NCBI RefSeq assembly: GCF_030813355.1
Contig: NZ_JAUSUD010000008.1
Location: 1-64,000, forward strand
Direction of reading: 5' to 3'
DNA: 64,000 bases
From: Metabacillus malikii
GTDB taxonomy: Bacteria > Bacillota > Bacilli > Bacillales > Bacillaceae
In this document: positions 1 through 8,947 of the stretch, one piece after another
How positions within the stretch are numbered: position 1 is the stretch's first letter
Layout: every line of letters starts with the position of its first letter
Notes under the pieces: model-generated
Database searches by the model: none
What the model was told of the DNA's origin: nothing
What the model saw: only the letters and a program-made list of their open reading frames with translations
Made by a program: the position numbers and the translations under genes

Positions 1-372
1 GTATTCTTATTTACCGCAGGAGCTTGAAAATCAGTTCAAAGGGAAATTAGCTGTGTTTTTATTTACCGGTAAGACTAGAAAAGCGGAGCAAAGGGAAATT
101 AGACGTATTCTTATTTACCGCAGGAGCTTGAAAATCAGTTCAAAGGGAAATTAGCTGTGTTTTTATTTACCGGTAAGACTAGAAAAGCGGAGCAAAGGGG
201 AATTAGACGTATTCTTATTTACCGCAACAACTTGAAAATCGAATCAAAGGTAAAATAGACGTCTCTTCATTTACCGTATTAGCTAGAAACAGGAATCAAA
301 GGGAAATTAGCCTTATCCTTATTTACCGCTGAATCTTGAAATAGAAATCAAAGGTAAATTAGCATTCTCAGA
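1..372. repeat. 52-bp tandem repeat array, seven units, open at left edge
   Basis: The 8-mer ATTTACCG recurs at 9, 61, 113, 165, 217, 269 and 321, exactly 52 bp apart each time. Units share CTTGAAA- and TCAAAGG-type cores and end near AAATTAG. Positions 1-104 and 105-208 are almost identical (one visible substitution near 200), so a 104-bp dimer was duplicated recently, while the three right-hand units have diverged. TTTACC near the start of a unit and GGTAAA near its end are complementary in the diverged units, so each could fold. The array probably continues left of the window. No reading frame is convincing. Function unknown. Confidence 0.9.
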
Positions 373-373
373 T

Positions 374-417
374 GGCTCTCCTGTTCCCTTTAAAAGGAAG
401 CAGAAGAACCGTCCCCA
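374..417. repeat. degenerate REP-like hairpin of the GAACCGTCCC type
   Basis: A left arm containing CTCTCCTGTTCC (376-387) faces a right arm GGAAGCAG...GAACCGTCCCC (397-417) across an A/T loop. The right arm matches the right arm of the better-preserved hairpin at 37085-37132. It abuts the 52-bp array and lies just beyond the stop of the 101-aa gene. It may act as a terminator. Assignment to one repeat family rests on these two copies only. Confidence 0.6.
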
Positions 418-423
418 TGCTTT

Positions 424-729
424 CTATCGGTTTTGCAGGTATACTTTTAGTACGTTTGCTAATTCTTGCTCATTTTGCTGTGAGCGGATGTAGTAGTGAT
501 CGCCGTCAACGTATGAATGAAAGTCCTTATGTCCTTCATTCATTAGGAAATCGTCTATATCTTTAACAGACTCTTGTGCTGTTAATAGTTGTTTCTGACC
601 AATATAGTCATCATTTACATAAACATCGTAGCGGTCATTAAAAACCTTTGTTTGATATGATTGGTTAAACATATCTAAGGCGGCAAATCTGCCCCCTCTT
701 CCCACTTCAAACAAATCATCGTATACCAT
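424..729 (-). CDS. hypothetical 101-aa protein
   Basis: I do not recognise this protein. It is acidic, rich in Asp and Tyr, with no signal peptide, membrane segment or cysteine, so probably cytosolic. The start ATG at 729 has an excellent ribosome site, GGGAGG, eight bases upstream. The N-terminal half carries a VYVNDDYIG stretch, and the C-terminus ends NVLKVYLQNR. It is the last of four co-directional genes downstream of ung, separated from the ywdI-like gene by about 125 bp. Its stop lies against the REP-like hairpin at 374-417. The ribosome site and codon structure support a real gene; the function is unknown. Confidence 0.65.
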   Translation of the reverse strand: MVYDDLFEVGRGGRFAALDMFNQSYQTKVFNDRYDVYVNDDYIGQKQLLTAQESVKDIDDFLMNEGHKDFHSYVDGDHYYIRSQQNEQELANVLKVYLQNR

Positions 730-855
730 ATTATAAACCTCCCATTCGATTTACTTTCAGTGTTTCCTGAATAGGCTATAATATGTTGGATTTGTTTGGA
801 GGGATTATCTTCAAATGGCAAATCTCCAAATGATAAAGCATGCTACCTAATGATA

Positions 856-1152
856 TTAAAAGTCAAAGAGCGAATCCCCATTAGCATCTTCCTCTTCAAT
901 TTTATTATCTGGAAGTGGACTAGCCGTCTTTACAGGTGCAAGATTTCCCATCATTTTTTGTAATTCCGATTGATTAATCTCATTTGTTTTTGGTGAAGGT
1001 ATGTGTAATGAATTCTTTTCAGCTAAGACAACATCACATAAAGATTTAATCACAATTAAGGATTCTCTGATTTCATTGTCATTTTGACTAGCTTTTGCTT
1101 TTCGTAACTCATCGTCCATCTTTTGAAGTAGCTTTGAAACATGGATGTTCAC
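856..1152 (-). CDS. ywdI: YwdI-family small protein
   Basis: A 98-aa hydrophilic protein of the YwdI type, which in B. subtilis also lies beside ung. The N-terminal ~45 residues form a charged helix (KLLQKMDDELRKAK) and the C-terminus is acidic, ending DSLFDF. The start is a GTG at 1152 that overlaps the stop of the upstream 63-aa gene (GTGA, four bases) behind GGGAGG, indicating translational coupling. No catalytic motif or membrane segment is visible and the molecular role is unknown. The family call rests on recalled synteny and general resemblance, not an alignment. Confidence 0.7.
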   Translation of the reverse strand: MNIHVSKLLQKMDDELRKAKASQNDNEIRESLIVIKSLCDVVLAEKNSLHIPSPKTNEINQSELQKMMGNLAPVKTASPLPDNKIEEEDANGDSLFDF

Positions 1153-1340
1153 TGCCTCGCCTCCCTTGCTTTAGGTTCAAATTTTAGACAAGTCATTCCG
1201 GATGATTGTTTAACCATCATTGCGGGACGGCTTTTTGACTTGAAGCCATATGCCCGACAACCATTTGGGTAGCGATTATCCCATGTAACATAAAAATGTT
1301 TGCATTTTATGCAATTCACTGCCGACTCTTTCATCTTCAT
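1149..1340 (-). CDS. small cysteine-containing protein linked to ung
   Basis: A 63-aa protein with CIKCKHFYVTWD near the N-terminus, a cysteine in NGCRAYGFK and another in GMTCLKF. Four cysteines in 63 residues suggest a small zinc- or metal-binding fold. The start ATG at 1340 follows AAGGAG at close spacing; a second ATG two codons in is also possible. It lies between ung and the ywdI-like gene, overlaps the latter by four bases, and so is almost certainly in an operon with it. Similar short proteins occur beside ung in other Bacillus genomes as far as I recall. No function is established. Confidence 0.75.
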   Translation of the reverse strand: MKMKESAVNCIKCKHFYVTWDNRYPNGCRAYGFKSKSRPAMMVKQSSGMTCLKFEPKAREARQ

Positions 1341-1423
1341 ATAGCTCCTTACTATATTAAAATTTATTTGTGTATTACGTTTGAACGACCTAACTAGTCG
1401 TTTAGAAACTTAAGTTCACAATC

Positions 1424-2092
1424 TTAAAGGGCCCAATCAATTCCTGTTATTTGCTGCTGTTTTAAATAAACGTTTGTTTTAGAAAACGGACGACTTCCAA
1501 AAAAACCCTTCCTTGCAGAAAATGGACTTGGATGTGGTGATTCAATCACATAGTGATGTTTTGATGTAATAAGTGTTTTTTTTGCCCCTGCATGTTTTCC
1601 CCACAAAATAAATACAATCGGCTGAGAACGACTATTGAGTAATGAAATGATGTTATCTGTAAAACGTTCCCACCCTATCCCCTTATGTGAATTAGGCTCT
1701 CCTTGCCTTACAGTTAAAACAGTATTTAAAAGTAATACTCCTTGTTTAGCCCAATTTTCCAGCGATCCGCTTTCAGGGTACGAACAACCTATATCTGATT
1801 GTAATTCTAAAAATATATTTCTTAGCGATGGCGGTAACTTCACATCAGGCTGTACCGAGAAGCTTAATCCATGAGCCTGTCCCGCACCGTGGTATGGGTC
1901 TTGACCTAAAATGACTACCTTAACCGAAGAATAAGGTGTTTTATTTAAAGCATTAAATATTACATCTTGCTGTGGAAAAACTGTATGTTTCTCATACTCA
2001 GCTTCTAAAAAAGCTGCAAGCTCTCTAAAATATGGCTGTTTAAATTCTTCCGTTAACAGCTCGTCCCACTCTTTATTTAATATATATTCCAT
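1424..2092 (-). CDS. ung: uracil-DNA glycosylase
   Basis: Family 1 uracil-DNA glycosylase, which removes uracil from DNA by cleaving the N-glycosidic bond at the start of base-excision repair. The catalytic motif GQDPYHG (Asp as general acid) is at about residues 63-69, and the DNA-intercalation motif HPSPFS is near residue 187. I use ATG 2092 (222 aa): it is six bases behind AAGGGTG, and its N-terminus lines up in length with B. subtilis Ung, whereas the GTG at 2101 lies inside the ribosome site. It heads a group of small co-directional genes (63 aa, ywdI-like, 101 aa) resembling the ung-ywdI neighbourhood of Bacillus. Confidence 0.96.
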   Translation of the reverse strand: MEYILNKEWDELLTEEFKQPYFRELAAFLEAEYEKHTVFPQQDVIFNALNKTPYSSVKVVILGQDPYHGAGQAHGLSFSVQPDVKLPPSLRNIFLELQSDIGCSYPESGSLENWAKQGVLLLNTVLTVRQGEPNSHKGIGWERFTDNIISLLNSRSQPIVFILWGKHAGAKKTLITSKHHYVIESPHPSPFSARKGFFGSRPFSKTNVYLKQQQITGIDWAL

Positions 2093-2542
2093 ATCGCTCA
2101 CCCTTTTCTGTCACAGGACTTTTTAGTGAATCTACTCAATATGAATTTTATATCCATGTTGCCATGTATCATGACAAACATAATAATTTCCTGTACATAG
2201 CTTACATCAATATTTTCTTCATGAACATGCTTAACATTTTCCTATAAATTTTCAAATGACGCTAATAAACTAATAATGAAATTCACATTTCAAAACGGGA
2301 ATTATAAAATCTTATAATCTACTACATATCTTAACATAGATAAAAATTGAGTGACTAGCTTAGATAGAGGACTTCATTACATGAAAGGGGTACACTGATG
2401 GTGGATTTAAATTTCAAAAAAAGACTCTAGTAATGAACTAGAGCCTACTCGGAACGTTCATTCCGATACCATTTATTAAAATAAAGGGGGGGATTAGTCC
2501 TATTATGGACGGAATACGATTATCTTATACTAGTAAATTTCA
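2093..2542. other. 450-bp gap between galT and ung
   Basis: Apart from the galT terminator at 2416-2445 I see no gene. The stretch is very A/T rich. A ten-codon frame starting at the ATG near 2398 ends inside the terminator stem and is not credible. The ung promoter should lie in the portion near 2093-2200, but no convincing -35/-10 pair was picked out. Confidence 0.6.
2416..2445 (-). terminator. intrinsic terminator of the gal operon
   Basis: Read on the minus strand, GGCTCTAGT pairs with ACTAGAGTC around a five-base loop and is followed by seven T. It lies about 100 bp beyond the galT stop and before ung, closing galK-galE-galT. Confidence 0.85.
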
Positions 2543-4069
2543 TTATTTTATTTTTCTTTTCAATTCATTTATAAAACGTAAGAAAGCTTGCTGACCAGCT
2601 TCTGTCCGTTTAAAGACACCTGAATGCTCTAAAATTGTTGCAAACACCTTACCTACTTCATCAAGCAATAATTGATAGCTTGTTTGATGTGAATGATTGT
2701 TTTCAGTTATTTTTACAACCCAATCGTAATGCTTTGAAAGATCAGGGTCTTCTAAAATTACCTTTTTATCTTTTCCGTTGTCTAAAATTGCAGCGATACC
2801 TTTCAGTTCATCTAGTAATCTTCCAGGTAATACAGCTAATCCCATCACTTCGATGAGGCCGATATTTTCCTTCTTAATATGATGTACTTCTTCATGTGGA
2901 TGGAAGATACCGAATGGATGCTCTTCACTTGTACGATTATTCCGTAAGACTAAGTCTAATTCAAACAGCTCACCACGTCTTCTTGCGATTGGCGTAATCG
3001 TATTATGTGGAGTGTCCCCTGTAAATGCATGGATTTCGGCTAGTTCATCATGATATTGTTTCCATTCTCTAAGAATTTCGTCTGCTGCAGCAATTAAGTC
3101 GTGTTGATTAAGTCCCTGTAAACGTATGACCGACATAGGCCATTTCACTGTACCGAATTGAACATCTTTATATTTTTCCAATTGAAATGTATGCTCAATT
3201 TTAGCAACTTCCATAGGGAATGTATGATGTCCACCTTGGAAATGGTCATGACTTAATATTGAACCCCCGACAATTGGCAAATCGGCATTCGAGCCTAGAA
3301 AATAATGAGGATATTGCTCGACGAATTGGAGTAGCTTTGTAAAAGTATGTTTCGATACTTTCATTGGCTTATGCTCTCCTGCAAGCACAATCGCATGCTC
3401 ATGATAATACACGTAAGGTGAAAATTGTAAATACCATTGCTCATTTTCTAATGTTACGGGAATAATTCGATGGTTTTGCCGTGCCGGATGGTCTAGTCTT
3501 CCCTCGTACCCTACATTTTCTTTGCAAAGCAAGCATGTTGGATATTCACTTTTTTGCATGAGACGTGCAGCTGCAATGGCTACTGGGTCTTTTTCAGGTT
3601 TTGACAAGTTGATTGTCATTTGTAAATCACCGTATTCCGTTGGAGCGAGCCATTTCTCATTTTTAGCAATTCGGTCGGTGCGAATATAATGGACATCTTG
3701 GGATAGTTGGTAAAATGCAGCAGTCGCTTCCTTTGGTCCATCAGTATCTACTGCTTCATTGAAGCTGCGAATCACTTCACCTTGTGATGGAACTAAGCAT
3801 CCCATAATCTTTGTATCTAGTAAATCGCGGTATGTTACGGTATTTTCCTGTAGACGGCCATTTTCTGCAGACCAATCTAACATATTTTCAAGTATTGGTA
3901 CTGGTGAAGCAAGTTCTTCATCCTGTATTGTAGCTGATTTGTAATCATGAATCTGCAATACTTCTAAGATTCGATTACGTGATAAGTCGATATCCCATTG
4001 TGAAATGAGGTGTTTTTTTAATGCGTATTGCACTAATCGGTCAATTTCTGCGTTTATATTAATCGACAT
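2543..4069 (-). CDS. galT: UDP-glucose--hexose-1-phosphate uridylyltransferase
   Basis: Class II (Gram-positive) GalT of the Leloir pathway. It exchanges UMP between UDP-glucose and galactose-1-phosphate. The histidine motif SHDHFQGG (active-site H-x-H-x-Q) lies in the middle of the protein. I choose ATG 4069 (508 aa), seven bases behind AGGGGAT and beginning MSININ, which looks like the family N-terminus. A GTG at 4117 with AAGGGA upstream would add 16 residues and cannot be excluded. Last gene of galK-galE-galT; the galE stop is 69 bp upstream of the chosen start (21 bp upstream of the GTG). Followed by a strong terminator at 2416-2445. Confidence 0.94.
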   Translation of the reverse strand: MSININAEIDRLVQYALKKHLISQWDIDLSRNRILEVLQIHDYKSATIQDEELASPVPILENMLDWSAENGRLQENTVTYRDLLDTKIMGCLVPSQGEVIRSFNEAVDTDGPKEATAAFYQLSQDVHYIRTDRIAKNEKWLAPTEYGDLQMTINLSKPEKDPVAIAAARLMQKSEYPTCLLCKENVGYEGRLDHPARQNHRIIPVTLENEQWYLQFSPYVYYHEHAIVLAGEHKPMKVSKHTFTKLLQFVEQYPHYFLGSNADLPIVGGSILSHDHFQGGHHTFPMEVAKIEHTFQLEKYKDVQFGTVKWPMSVIRLQGLNQHDLIAAADEILREWKQYHDELAEIHAFTGDTPHNTITPIARRRGELFELDLVLRNNRTSEEHPFGIFHPHEEVHHIKKENIGLIEVMGLAVLPGRLLDELKGIAAILDNGKDKKVILEDPDLSKHYDWVVKITENNHSHQTSYQLLLDEVGKVFATILEHSGVFKRTEAGQQAFLRFINELKRKIK

Positions 4070-4138
4070 CAAATCATCCCCTATAAACGATTGGAAATAA
4101 CGGGCAAGGTCTGCCACGTTATTCCCTTGTATATTTCA

Positions 4139-5128
4139 TTATTTTTCGTAGCCTGTTGGATTCTTTTGAAACCAATTCCATGCACTTTCAATCATTGTGT
4201 GTAAATCGGCATATTTTGGTTTCCAACCAAGTTCCTTCATCGCCTTTTCAGATGATGCGATAAGGATCGCTGGGTCTCCTGCACGTCGTGGAGCGATTTC
4301 TTGAGGGATTGGATGGCCTGTTACCTTTCTGGCTGTTTCAATAACTTCTTTAACAGAGAAGCCACTTCCATTACCTAAGTTATAAGTTCCACTTTTGTTT
4401 TCTTTACGTAATTTTTCAATTGCTAAAATATGTGCATCCGCTAAGTCTGTTACGTGGATGTAATCACGAATACATGTACCATCTTCAGTATTATAATCGT
4501 CACCGAAAATCATTATCTTTTCACGGTCTCCTAATGCAACCTGTAAAATAATTGGAATTAGATGCGTCTCAGGTTGATGATCTTCACCTAGCTTCGCATC
4601 CATATGTGCGCCAGCAACATTAAAGTAGCGAAGAACTACATATTTAAGACCGTAAGCTTGCTCGCTCCATTTCAGCATTTTCTCAACAGCCAGCTTAGTT
4701 TCACCGTATGGATTTGTCGGTACAGTTGGATCTGTCTCAACAATTGGAATGTTCTGCGCTTCACCGTATGTTGCAGCAGTAGATGAAAAGACAATCTTCT
4801 TCACATTAAATTCTGTCATCACTTTTAATAGACACATTGTTCCGTAAACATTGTTTTCATAATATTGAAGTGGTTTTTCAACACTTTCGCCAACAAGAGA
4901 ATCAGCTGCAAAGTGAATGACTGCTTCAACATTATTTTCCTGAAACACTTGTTTAAGGAACGATTCATCACGTAAATCACCATTGTAAAGTTTTGCCCCT
5001 TCTAATACAGCTGGTTTATGGCCTTTTTGAAGATTATCAACTACGATAACCTCTTCATTTCGATCTAAAAGTTCTGAAACTGCATGACTGCCAATATAAC
5101 CTGCTCCACCACATACTAATATCGCCAT
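4139..5128 (-). CDS. galE: UDP-glucose 4-epimerase
   Basis: Extended short-chain dehydrogenase that interconverts UDP-galactose and UDP-glucose with bound NAD. The Rossmann motif GGAGYIGSH is at the N-terminus. The catalytic Ser/Thr region (SSTAATYGE) is at about residues 115-123, and the catalytic Tyr and Lys are in [10 protein letters not shown] near residue 141. Length 329 aa is typical. The start ATG at 5128 follows GGAGGAATTTAA. It is the middle gene of galK-galE-galT, 17 bp after galK, and regenerates the UDP-glucose that GalT consumes. Confidence 0.97.
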   Translation of the reverse strand: MAILVCGGAGYIGSHAVSELLDRNEEVIVVDNLQKGHKPAVLEGAKLYNGDLRDESFLKQVFQENNVEAVIHFAADSLVGESVEKPLQYYENNVYGTMCLLKVMTEFNVKKIVFSSTAATYGEAQNIPIVETDPTVPTNPYGETKLAVEKMLKWSEQAYGLKYVVLRYFNVAGAHMDAKLGEDHQPETHLIPIILQVALGDREKIMIFGDDYNTEDGTCIRDYIHVTDLADAHILAIEKLRKENKSGTYNLGNGSGFSVKEVIETARKVTGHPIPQEIAPRRAGDPAILIASSEKAMKELGWKPKYADLHTMIESAWNWFQKNPTGYEK

Positions 5129-5145
5129 TTAAATTCCTCCATTTT

Positions 5146-6315
5146 TTATATGATTTCTCTAGCCCCATCTCCAACATTTGCTACATAAAACTCTGCTGTA
5201 AGGCCTGTTTTTTCATTATATACTTTGCCTACTTCTTCTATAAACTGATTCAAGTTCGCATTATTTACGATAGATACTGTACATCCGCCAAAGCCTGCTC
5301 CTGTCATTCTTGAACCGATGACACCTTCCTGGGCAAGTGATGCCTCTACTAACGTGTCCAATTCAATGCCAGTTACTTCGTAATCATCGCGCAAAGATGT
5401 ATGTGAGTCACACATAAGCTGTCCAAAGCTTTCAATATCTCCCTGTTGAAGCTTCTCTACTGCTTCCATTGTCCGCGCATTTTCATAAACAGCATGCTTT
5501 GCACGTTTGCGGTCAATATCATTTTGAATCAGATGAGCGTGCTGGTCGAATTGACTAGGTGTCAAATCACCTAACGATTGAATTGCAAGCTCTTTTTGTA
5601 AATCTTTCAAAGCACGTTCACACTCAGAACGTCTTTCATTGTATTTTGAATCTGCTAAAGCTCTTCGTTTATTCGTATTTGCAATAACAAGTGATGCATC
5701 GTCAAGGACGATTGGACTGTATGTGTATTCCAAGCTACTACAATCTAAGAGAATTGCATGATCCTTCTTGCCCATCCCGATTGCAAACTGGTCCATAATC
5801 CCACAGCTTACTCCGATAAATTCATTTTCAGCATGTTGACTCATTTTCACTAAATCAACACTTGTAAAGCTAGTTTCGTATAACGATTGAAGTGTAACTG
5901 CTGTCACAAGCTCAATTGAAGCAGACGATGATAAGCCTGCACCATTTGGGATGTTGCCGTAATATACGATATCAAAGCCTTTCTCTATTTCAATCCCCTT
6001 ATCTATGAATTCCTTTAAAACTCCTTTTGGATAATTCGCCCAATCATGCTCCTTCTGAAAAGCAATCTCATCATTTAATGAAATCGAAATGACACCAATA
6101 GTCGGAAAGTTCATTGAATATAGTTGAATCTTATTATCGTCACGTGATGCAACGACAGCATAAGTCCCAAAGGTCAATGCACAAGGAAATACATGACCTC
6201 CATTATAATCTGTATGTTCACCAATTAAATTAACGCGTCCAGGTGCAAAAAAGTTCCTTACATTTCTACCTTCACCAAACAGCTTCGTAAATTGCTCACG
6301 CATTTGTTCTTTCAT
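5146..6315 (-). CDS. galK: galactokinase
   Basis: GHMP-family kinase that phosphorylates galactose with ATP at C1. The galactokinase signature GRVNLIGEHTDYN is at about residues 27-39, the GHMP ATP loop is GAGLSSSAS, and the C-terminal GHMP motif is GAGFGGC. Length 389 aa is normal. ATG 6315 is seven bases behind AAGGGTG. First gene of the gal operon, divergent from the AraC-type regulator at 6601, which is the obvious candidate activator. A TATAAT lies just upstream but too close to the ribosome site to serve as the -10 box, so the real promoter is further up in the 285-bp divergent gap. Confidence 0.97.
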   Translation of the reverse strand: MKEQMREQFTKLFGEGRNVRNFFAPGRVNLIGEHTDYNGGHVFPCALTFGTYAVVASRDDNKIQLYSMNFPTIGVISISLNDEIAFQKEHDWANYPKGVLKEFIDKGIEIEKGFDIVYYGNIPNGAGLSSSASIELVTAVTLQSLYETSFTSVDLVKMSQHAENEFIGVSCGIMDQFAIGMGKKDHAILLDCSSLEYTYSPIVLDDASLVIANTNKRRALADSKYNERRSECERALKDLQKELAIQSLGDLTPSQFDQHAHLIQNDIDRKRAKHAVYENARTMEAVEKLQQGDIESFGQLMCDSHTSLRDDYEVTGIELDTLVEASLAQEGVIGSRMTGAGFGGCTVSIVNNANLNQFIEEVGKVYNEKTGLTAEFYVANVGDGAREII

Positions 6316-6480
6316 TCAAATCACCCTTCATTATAGCCTATTTTTCTAAAGATTTCCTTTTCTTTTACAAATCCTATATAGCCATTTTTAATGTGTTGTT
6401 ACGTTTATTTTAGATTTCATTTCTTTCCGATACAATGGTAAAATCAATTTAAAGATATAGTCATTTTTTGCTTTGAGTAA

Positions 6481-6520
6481 CTATTTCTCGCAAGCAAAAC
6501 TAATAGCTATTTCGCTTTGT
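6481..6520. promoter_or_regulatory. possible AraC-regulator direct repeats in the gal divergent region
   Basis: CTATTTC occurs at 6481 and again at 6507, 26 bp apart, followed by related C/G-containing sequence, between galK and the AraC-type gene. Two spaced direct repeats are the usual layout for AraC-family half sites. The match is short and the region A/T rich, so this is only a candidate. Confidence 0.25.
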
Positions 6521-6600
6521 TGAACGTAACTCTTTGTATAGAAACATCCTTTTTTTGCTCAATCTTTCAAAAAGGGTTATAAAAGGGGGGATTTTTTGCT

Positions 6601-7446
6601 GTGGAACAAAAAACAGGGGCGATCGTCTTTCGATTTACTGATGATGCCATAAATGAAATAGCGCAAATATGGTCAGTCGGCTGGGATGAACAACATTCAA
6701 CAATCTATAATTGGAGCGGAACAGAACGAAAGGACCAAGGAAAGTATATATTTCAATACACTTTATCAGGCCATGGGGAAATTTCAATAGATGGTCATGT
6801 TCATAAGGTTGGAGCTGGACAAGCCTTTATTGTCAGCAGTCCTAGTAATTATCATTATTATTTACCTAAGGATGCAGAAAAATGGGAATTTTTATATTTA
6901 ACTTTATATGGACATGAGGTAAAACGTTGTTGGGACTATGTAAAAGAAACAACTAATCAAGTTCTGCATTTCCATCCAGAATCGACACCAATAAAGCTAA
7001 TCAAAGAGATTTATGATGATGCAAAGGAACGTAAAATAACAAATGCATATAAAGGTTCAAAAATTGCTTATCATTTTATTATGGAATTATATGAATACTT
7101 ATCAAATCTTGATAAATATATGGAGGATTGGTCTGAAGGCGTTATTCGTGCTGCACTATTCGCACGCAATAACTACCAAGATGATATTAGTTCCGATGAA
7201 ATGGCTGCAGCATCACAGCTATCAAGATATCATTTCACTCGCATTTTTAAAAAAGAGACAGGGCTAACACCTGTGCAATATTTAACATCCATTCGCTTAC
7301 AAAAGGCAACTGAACTTCTGCAGCAAACGAAATACACAGTTGATGAAATTGCCCAGCTTGTTGGATATAAAAACGCGAATTATTTAAATAAAGTTACAAG
7401 GAAACAGTTAGGGAAGTCGCCGGGTCAAATTAGACAAGGGGGGTAG
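6601..7446 (+). CDS. AraC-family transcriptional regulator, probably of the gal operon
   Basis: A 281-aa regulator with an N-terminal cupin-like sensor domain (about residues 20-110, containing the HVHKVGAGQAF stretch) and a C-terminal double helix-turn-helix (about 180-278, with the conserved LSRYHFTRIFKKETG and VDEIAQLVGY segments). The start is GTG at 6601, about ten bases after AAAAGGGGGG. It is divergent from galK and ends at a bidirectional terminator. Position suggests it senses galactose or a related sugar and activates galKET; this is inference. The sugar-responsive AraC architecture is clear. Confidence 0.88.
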   Translation: MEQKTGAIVFRFTDDAINEIAQIWSVGWDEQHSTIYNWSGTERKDQGKYIFQYTLSGHGEISIDGHVHKVGAGQAFIVSSPSNYHYYLPKDAEKWEFLYLTLYGHEVKRCWDYVKETTNQVLHFHPESTPIKLIKEIYDDAKERKITNAYKGSKIAYHFIMELYEYLSNLDKYMEDWSEGVIRAALFARNNYQDDISSDEMAAASQLSRYHFTRIFKKETGLTPVQYLTSIRLQKATELLQQTKYTVDEIAQLVGYKNANYLNKVTRKQLGKSPGQIRQGG

Positions 7447-7462
7447 TCAATTCCTGTTATTT

Positions 7463-7496
7463 GAAAAAAGCAATTGCAAGTTCAATTGCTTTTTTC
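7463..7496. terminator. bidirectional intrinsic terminator
   Basis: A perfect 14-bp stem, GAAAAAAGCAATTG against CAATTGCTTTTTTC, with a six-base loop. A-runs on one side and T-runs on the other let it work in both directions. It sits between the convergent AraC-type gene and the 84-aa gene. Confidence 0.93.
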
Positions 7497-7497
7497 A

Positions 7498-7752
7498 TCA
7501 TTTATTCACATTAATTTGAATCGAACCCTTCTCATGCATAATCGTCATTGTTGTTCCAGCTGTCATCATATTTTCTAATATATCTTTTGCAGCTTGTAGT
7601 GCAAACTCAATCCGTTCGAGCTTTTCCGTTTCCTCTTCCCTTTGCTCACTTGGGATTTCCCTCAAGTTTTTTGTATACTTTTGTGCTACTGAATGATAGT
7701 CAGAGATTTTTTCATATACTTCATCATATAATTCCTCAATTTCTCTTTTCAT
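7498..7752 (-). CDS. hypothetical 84-aa coiled-coil protein
   Basis: Not recognised. The protein is highly charged and almost entirely helical up to residue ~60 (EELYDEVYEKISDYH, REEETEKLERIEFALQAA), then ends in a short segment TIMHEKGSIQINVNK that could form a beta hairpin. No cysteine, signal or membrane segment. ATG 7752 is preceded by AGGGAG ten bases upstream. It stands alone, convergent with the AraC-type gene across a shared terminator that lies two bases past its stop. The ribosome site and shared terminator support expression. Confidence 0.6.
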   Translation of the reverse strand: MKREIEELYDEVYEKISDYHSVAQKYTKNLREIPSEQREEETEKLERIEFALQAAKDILENMMTAGTTMTIMHEKGSIQINVNK

Positions 7753-7827
7753 TGAGATCCGTCTCCCTTGTTCACTTCATACATCTATGATACAAAATGA
7801 TGGACGGAATTTGAAGTATTCCATTAG

Positions 7828-8733
7828 TTAAATACCTTGTAATAATCTTTTATGAATCCAAATTGCTGCCTGGCATCCGTCTGCCATTGCAATCGTCACT
7901 TGTTCAGAGTGGGCGACAACATCACCCGCAGCCCAAACATTTGTAATATTCGTTTCTTTTGTTCGAGGATCGACTAGAATATGTTTATTCTCAAGTAGTT
8001 CAACCCCTAGCTTGCTTGCGATTTCAGAATGAACTTTATTTCCTCCAAAACCGATAAAAGCCTTATCCCCGTTAATAACTTGACCATTCGCTAATTGGAC
8101 ACCTTCAAATTCCTCAGTACCGACAATTGCCTCGATTTCTCCATCAATAATCGTGATGTTTTTTTGTTGAAGCTTTTCCTTTGCCTCTTGCTCTATTACT
8201 TTCCCACCATGATTGATAAAAGTTATTCTATTAGTAAAATATGTCAATGTTAGTGATAAATTTGCTCCAGTTTTCCCTGTTCCTAGAACTAAGGCTTGCT
8301 TATCCTTTACTTCATATCCATCACAATCTGGGCATACATAAATTGATCTTCCAAGCCATTGTTCAATATCCTTGATTTTTGGTATATTGTCTTTCACACC
8401 AGTTGAGATAAGTACTGTTTTTGTATGGTATGTTTCACCTTTAACAGTTTGCAGTGTGAATTCATTCTTATTTTTCTTTACATCACTTACTGTATCTTGT
8501 TGAAACAAAATCCCTAAAGAGGTTGCCTGCTGCTTCCCTAGTTCTCGCAATGTTTCACCACTAACTCCTTCAGGCCATCCTAAAATATTATGATATCCCC
8601 GGCATAAGTTTGAGCGACCGTTTTGATTATCAATTACTAACACATGGCGCAAATACCTTCCAAGTTGTATTGCTGCTTGTAAACCTGCAATGCCAGCACC
8701 TATGATGATACAATCATACGTTTTCCGACTCAT
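7828..8733 (-). CDS. thioredoxin-reductase-like FAD/NAD(P) oxidoreductase
   Basis: A 301-aa two-dinucleotide-domain flavoprotein. FAD-binding IIGAGIAGLQAA is at residues ~10-21, and a second dinucleotide motif GTGKTGANLS is near residue 150. A redox-active CPDC (VCPDCDGYE) lies at about 134-137, in the place of the CxxC of thioredoxin reductase. The C-terminal FAD motif is WAAGDVV. It belongs to the class II pyridine nucleotide-disulfide reductase group, but the CPDC variant and absence of a thioredoxin gene nearby mean it need not reduce thioredoxin. Monocistronic; no obvious partner. ATG 8733 follows AAAGGAT. Confidence 0.85.
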   Translation of the reverse strand: MSRKTYDCIIIGAGIAGLQAAIQLGRYLRHVLVIDNQNGRSNLCRGYHNILGWPEGVSGETLRELGKQQATSLGILFQQDTVSDVKKNKNEFTLQTVKGETYHTKTVLISTGVKDNIPKIKDIEQWLGRSIYVCPDCDGYEVKDKQALVLGTGKTGANLSLTLTYFTNRITFINHGGKVIEQEAKEKLQQKNITIIDGEIEAIVGTEEFEGVQLANGQVINGDKAFIGFGGNKVHSEIASKLGVELLENKHILVDPRTKETNITNVWAAGDVVAHSEQVTIAMADGCQAAIWIHKRLLQGI

Positions 8734-8903
8734 ATTATCACAATCCTTTGTTTTCTCTTATACGTAGACTGTGATAATTCTTGTCACATCATGTATGAAC
8801 ATGAAAATACTTAATAAAGTTATTTTGTCATCTTCACACCTTGTTGTTTTTTCATACTATTTTACTTTTTAGCTGAACCTACACTTTAAGACTTCTTGTT
8901 AGC

Positions 8904-8935
8904 AAAAAAACCCCGTGACATATTTATACACGGGG
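8904..8935 (-). terminator. minus-strand intrinsic terminator
   Basis: On the minus strand CCCCGTG pairs with CACGGGG across an 11-base loop and is followed by seven T. It lies 310 bp beyond the SDR gene stop at 9245, with the DnaA-box cluster in between, so any SDR transcript reaching it has a long untranslated tail. Alternatively it ends an unrecognised short RNA. Confidence 0.75.
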
Positions 8936-8947
8936 ATTATGGTAGAC

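Noticed and set aside
1-372. CRISPR array
   Set aside because: Units are contiguous 52-bp tandem repeats with conserved sequence throughout and no unique spacers; no cas genes are present.
6330-6335. TATAAT just upstream of galK as a -10 box
   Set aside because: Transcription would start inside or after the galK ribosome site (6321-6327), and there is no -35 at the proper distance.
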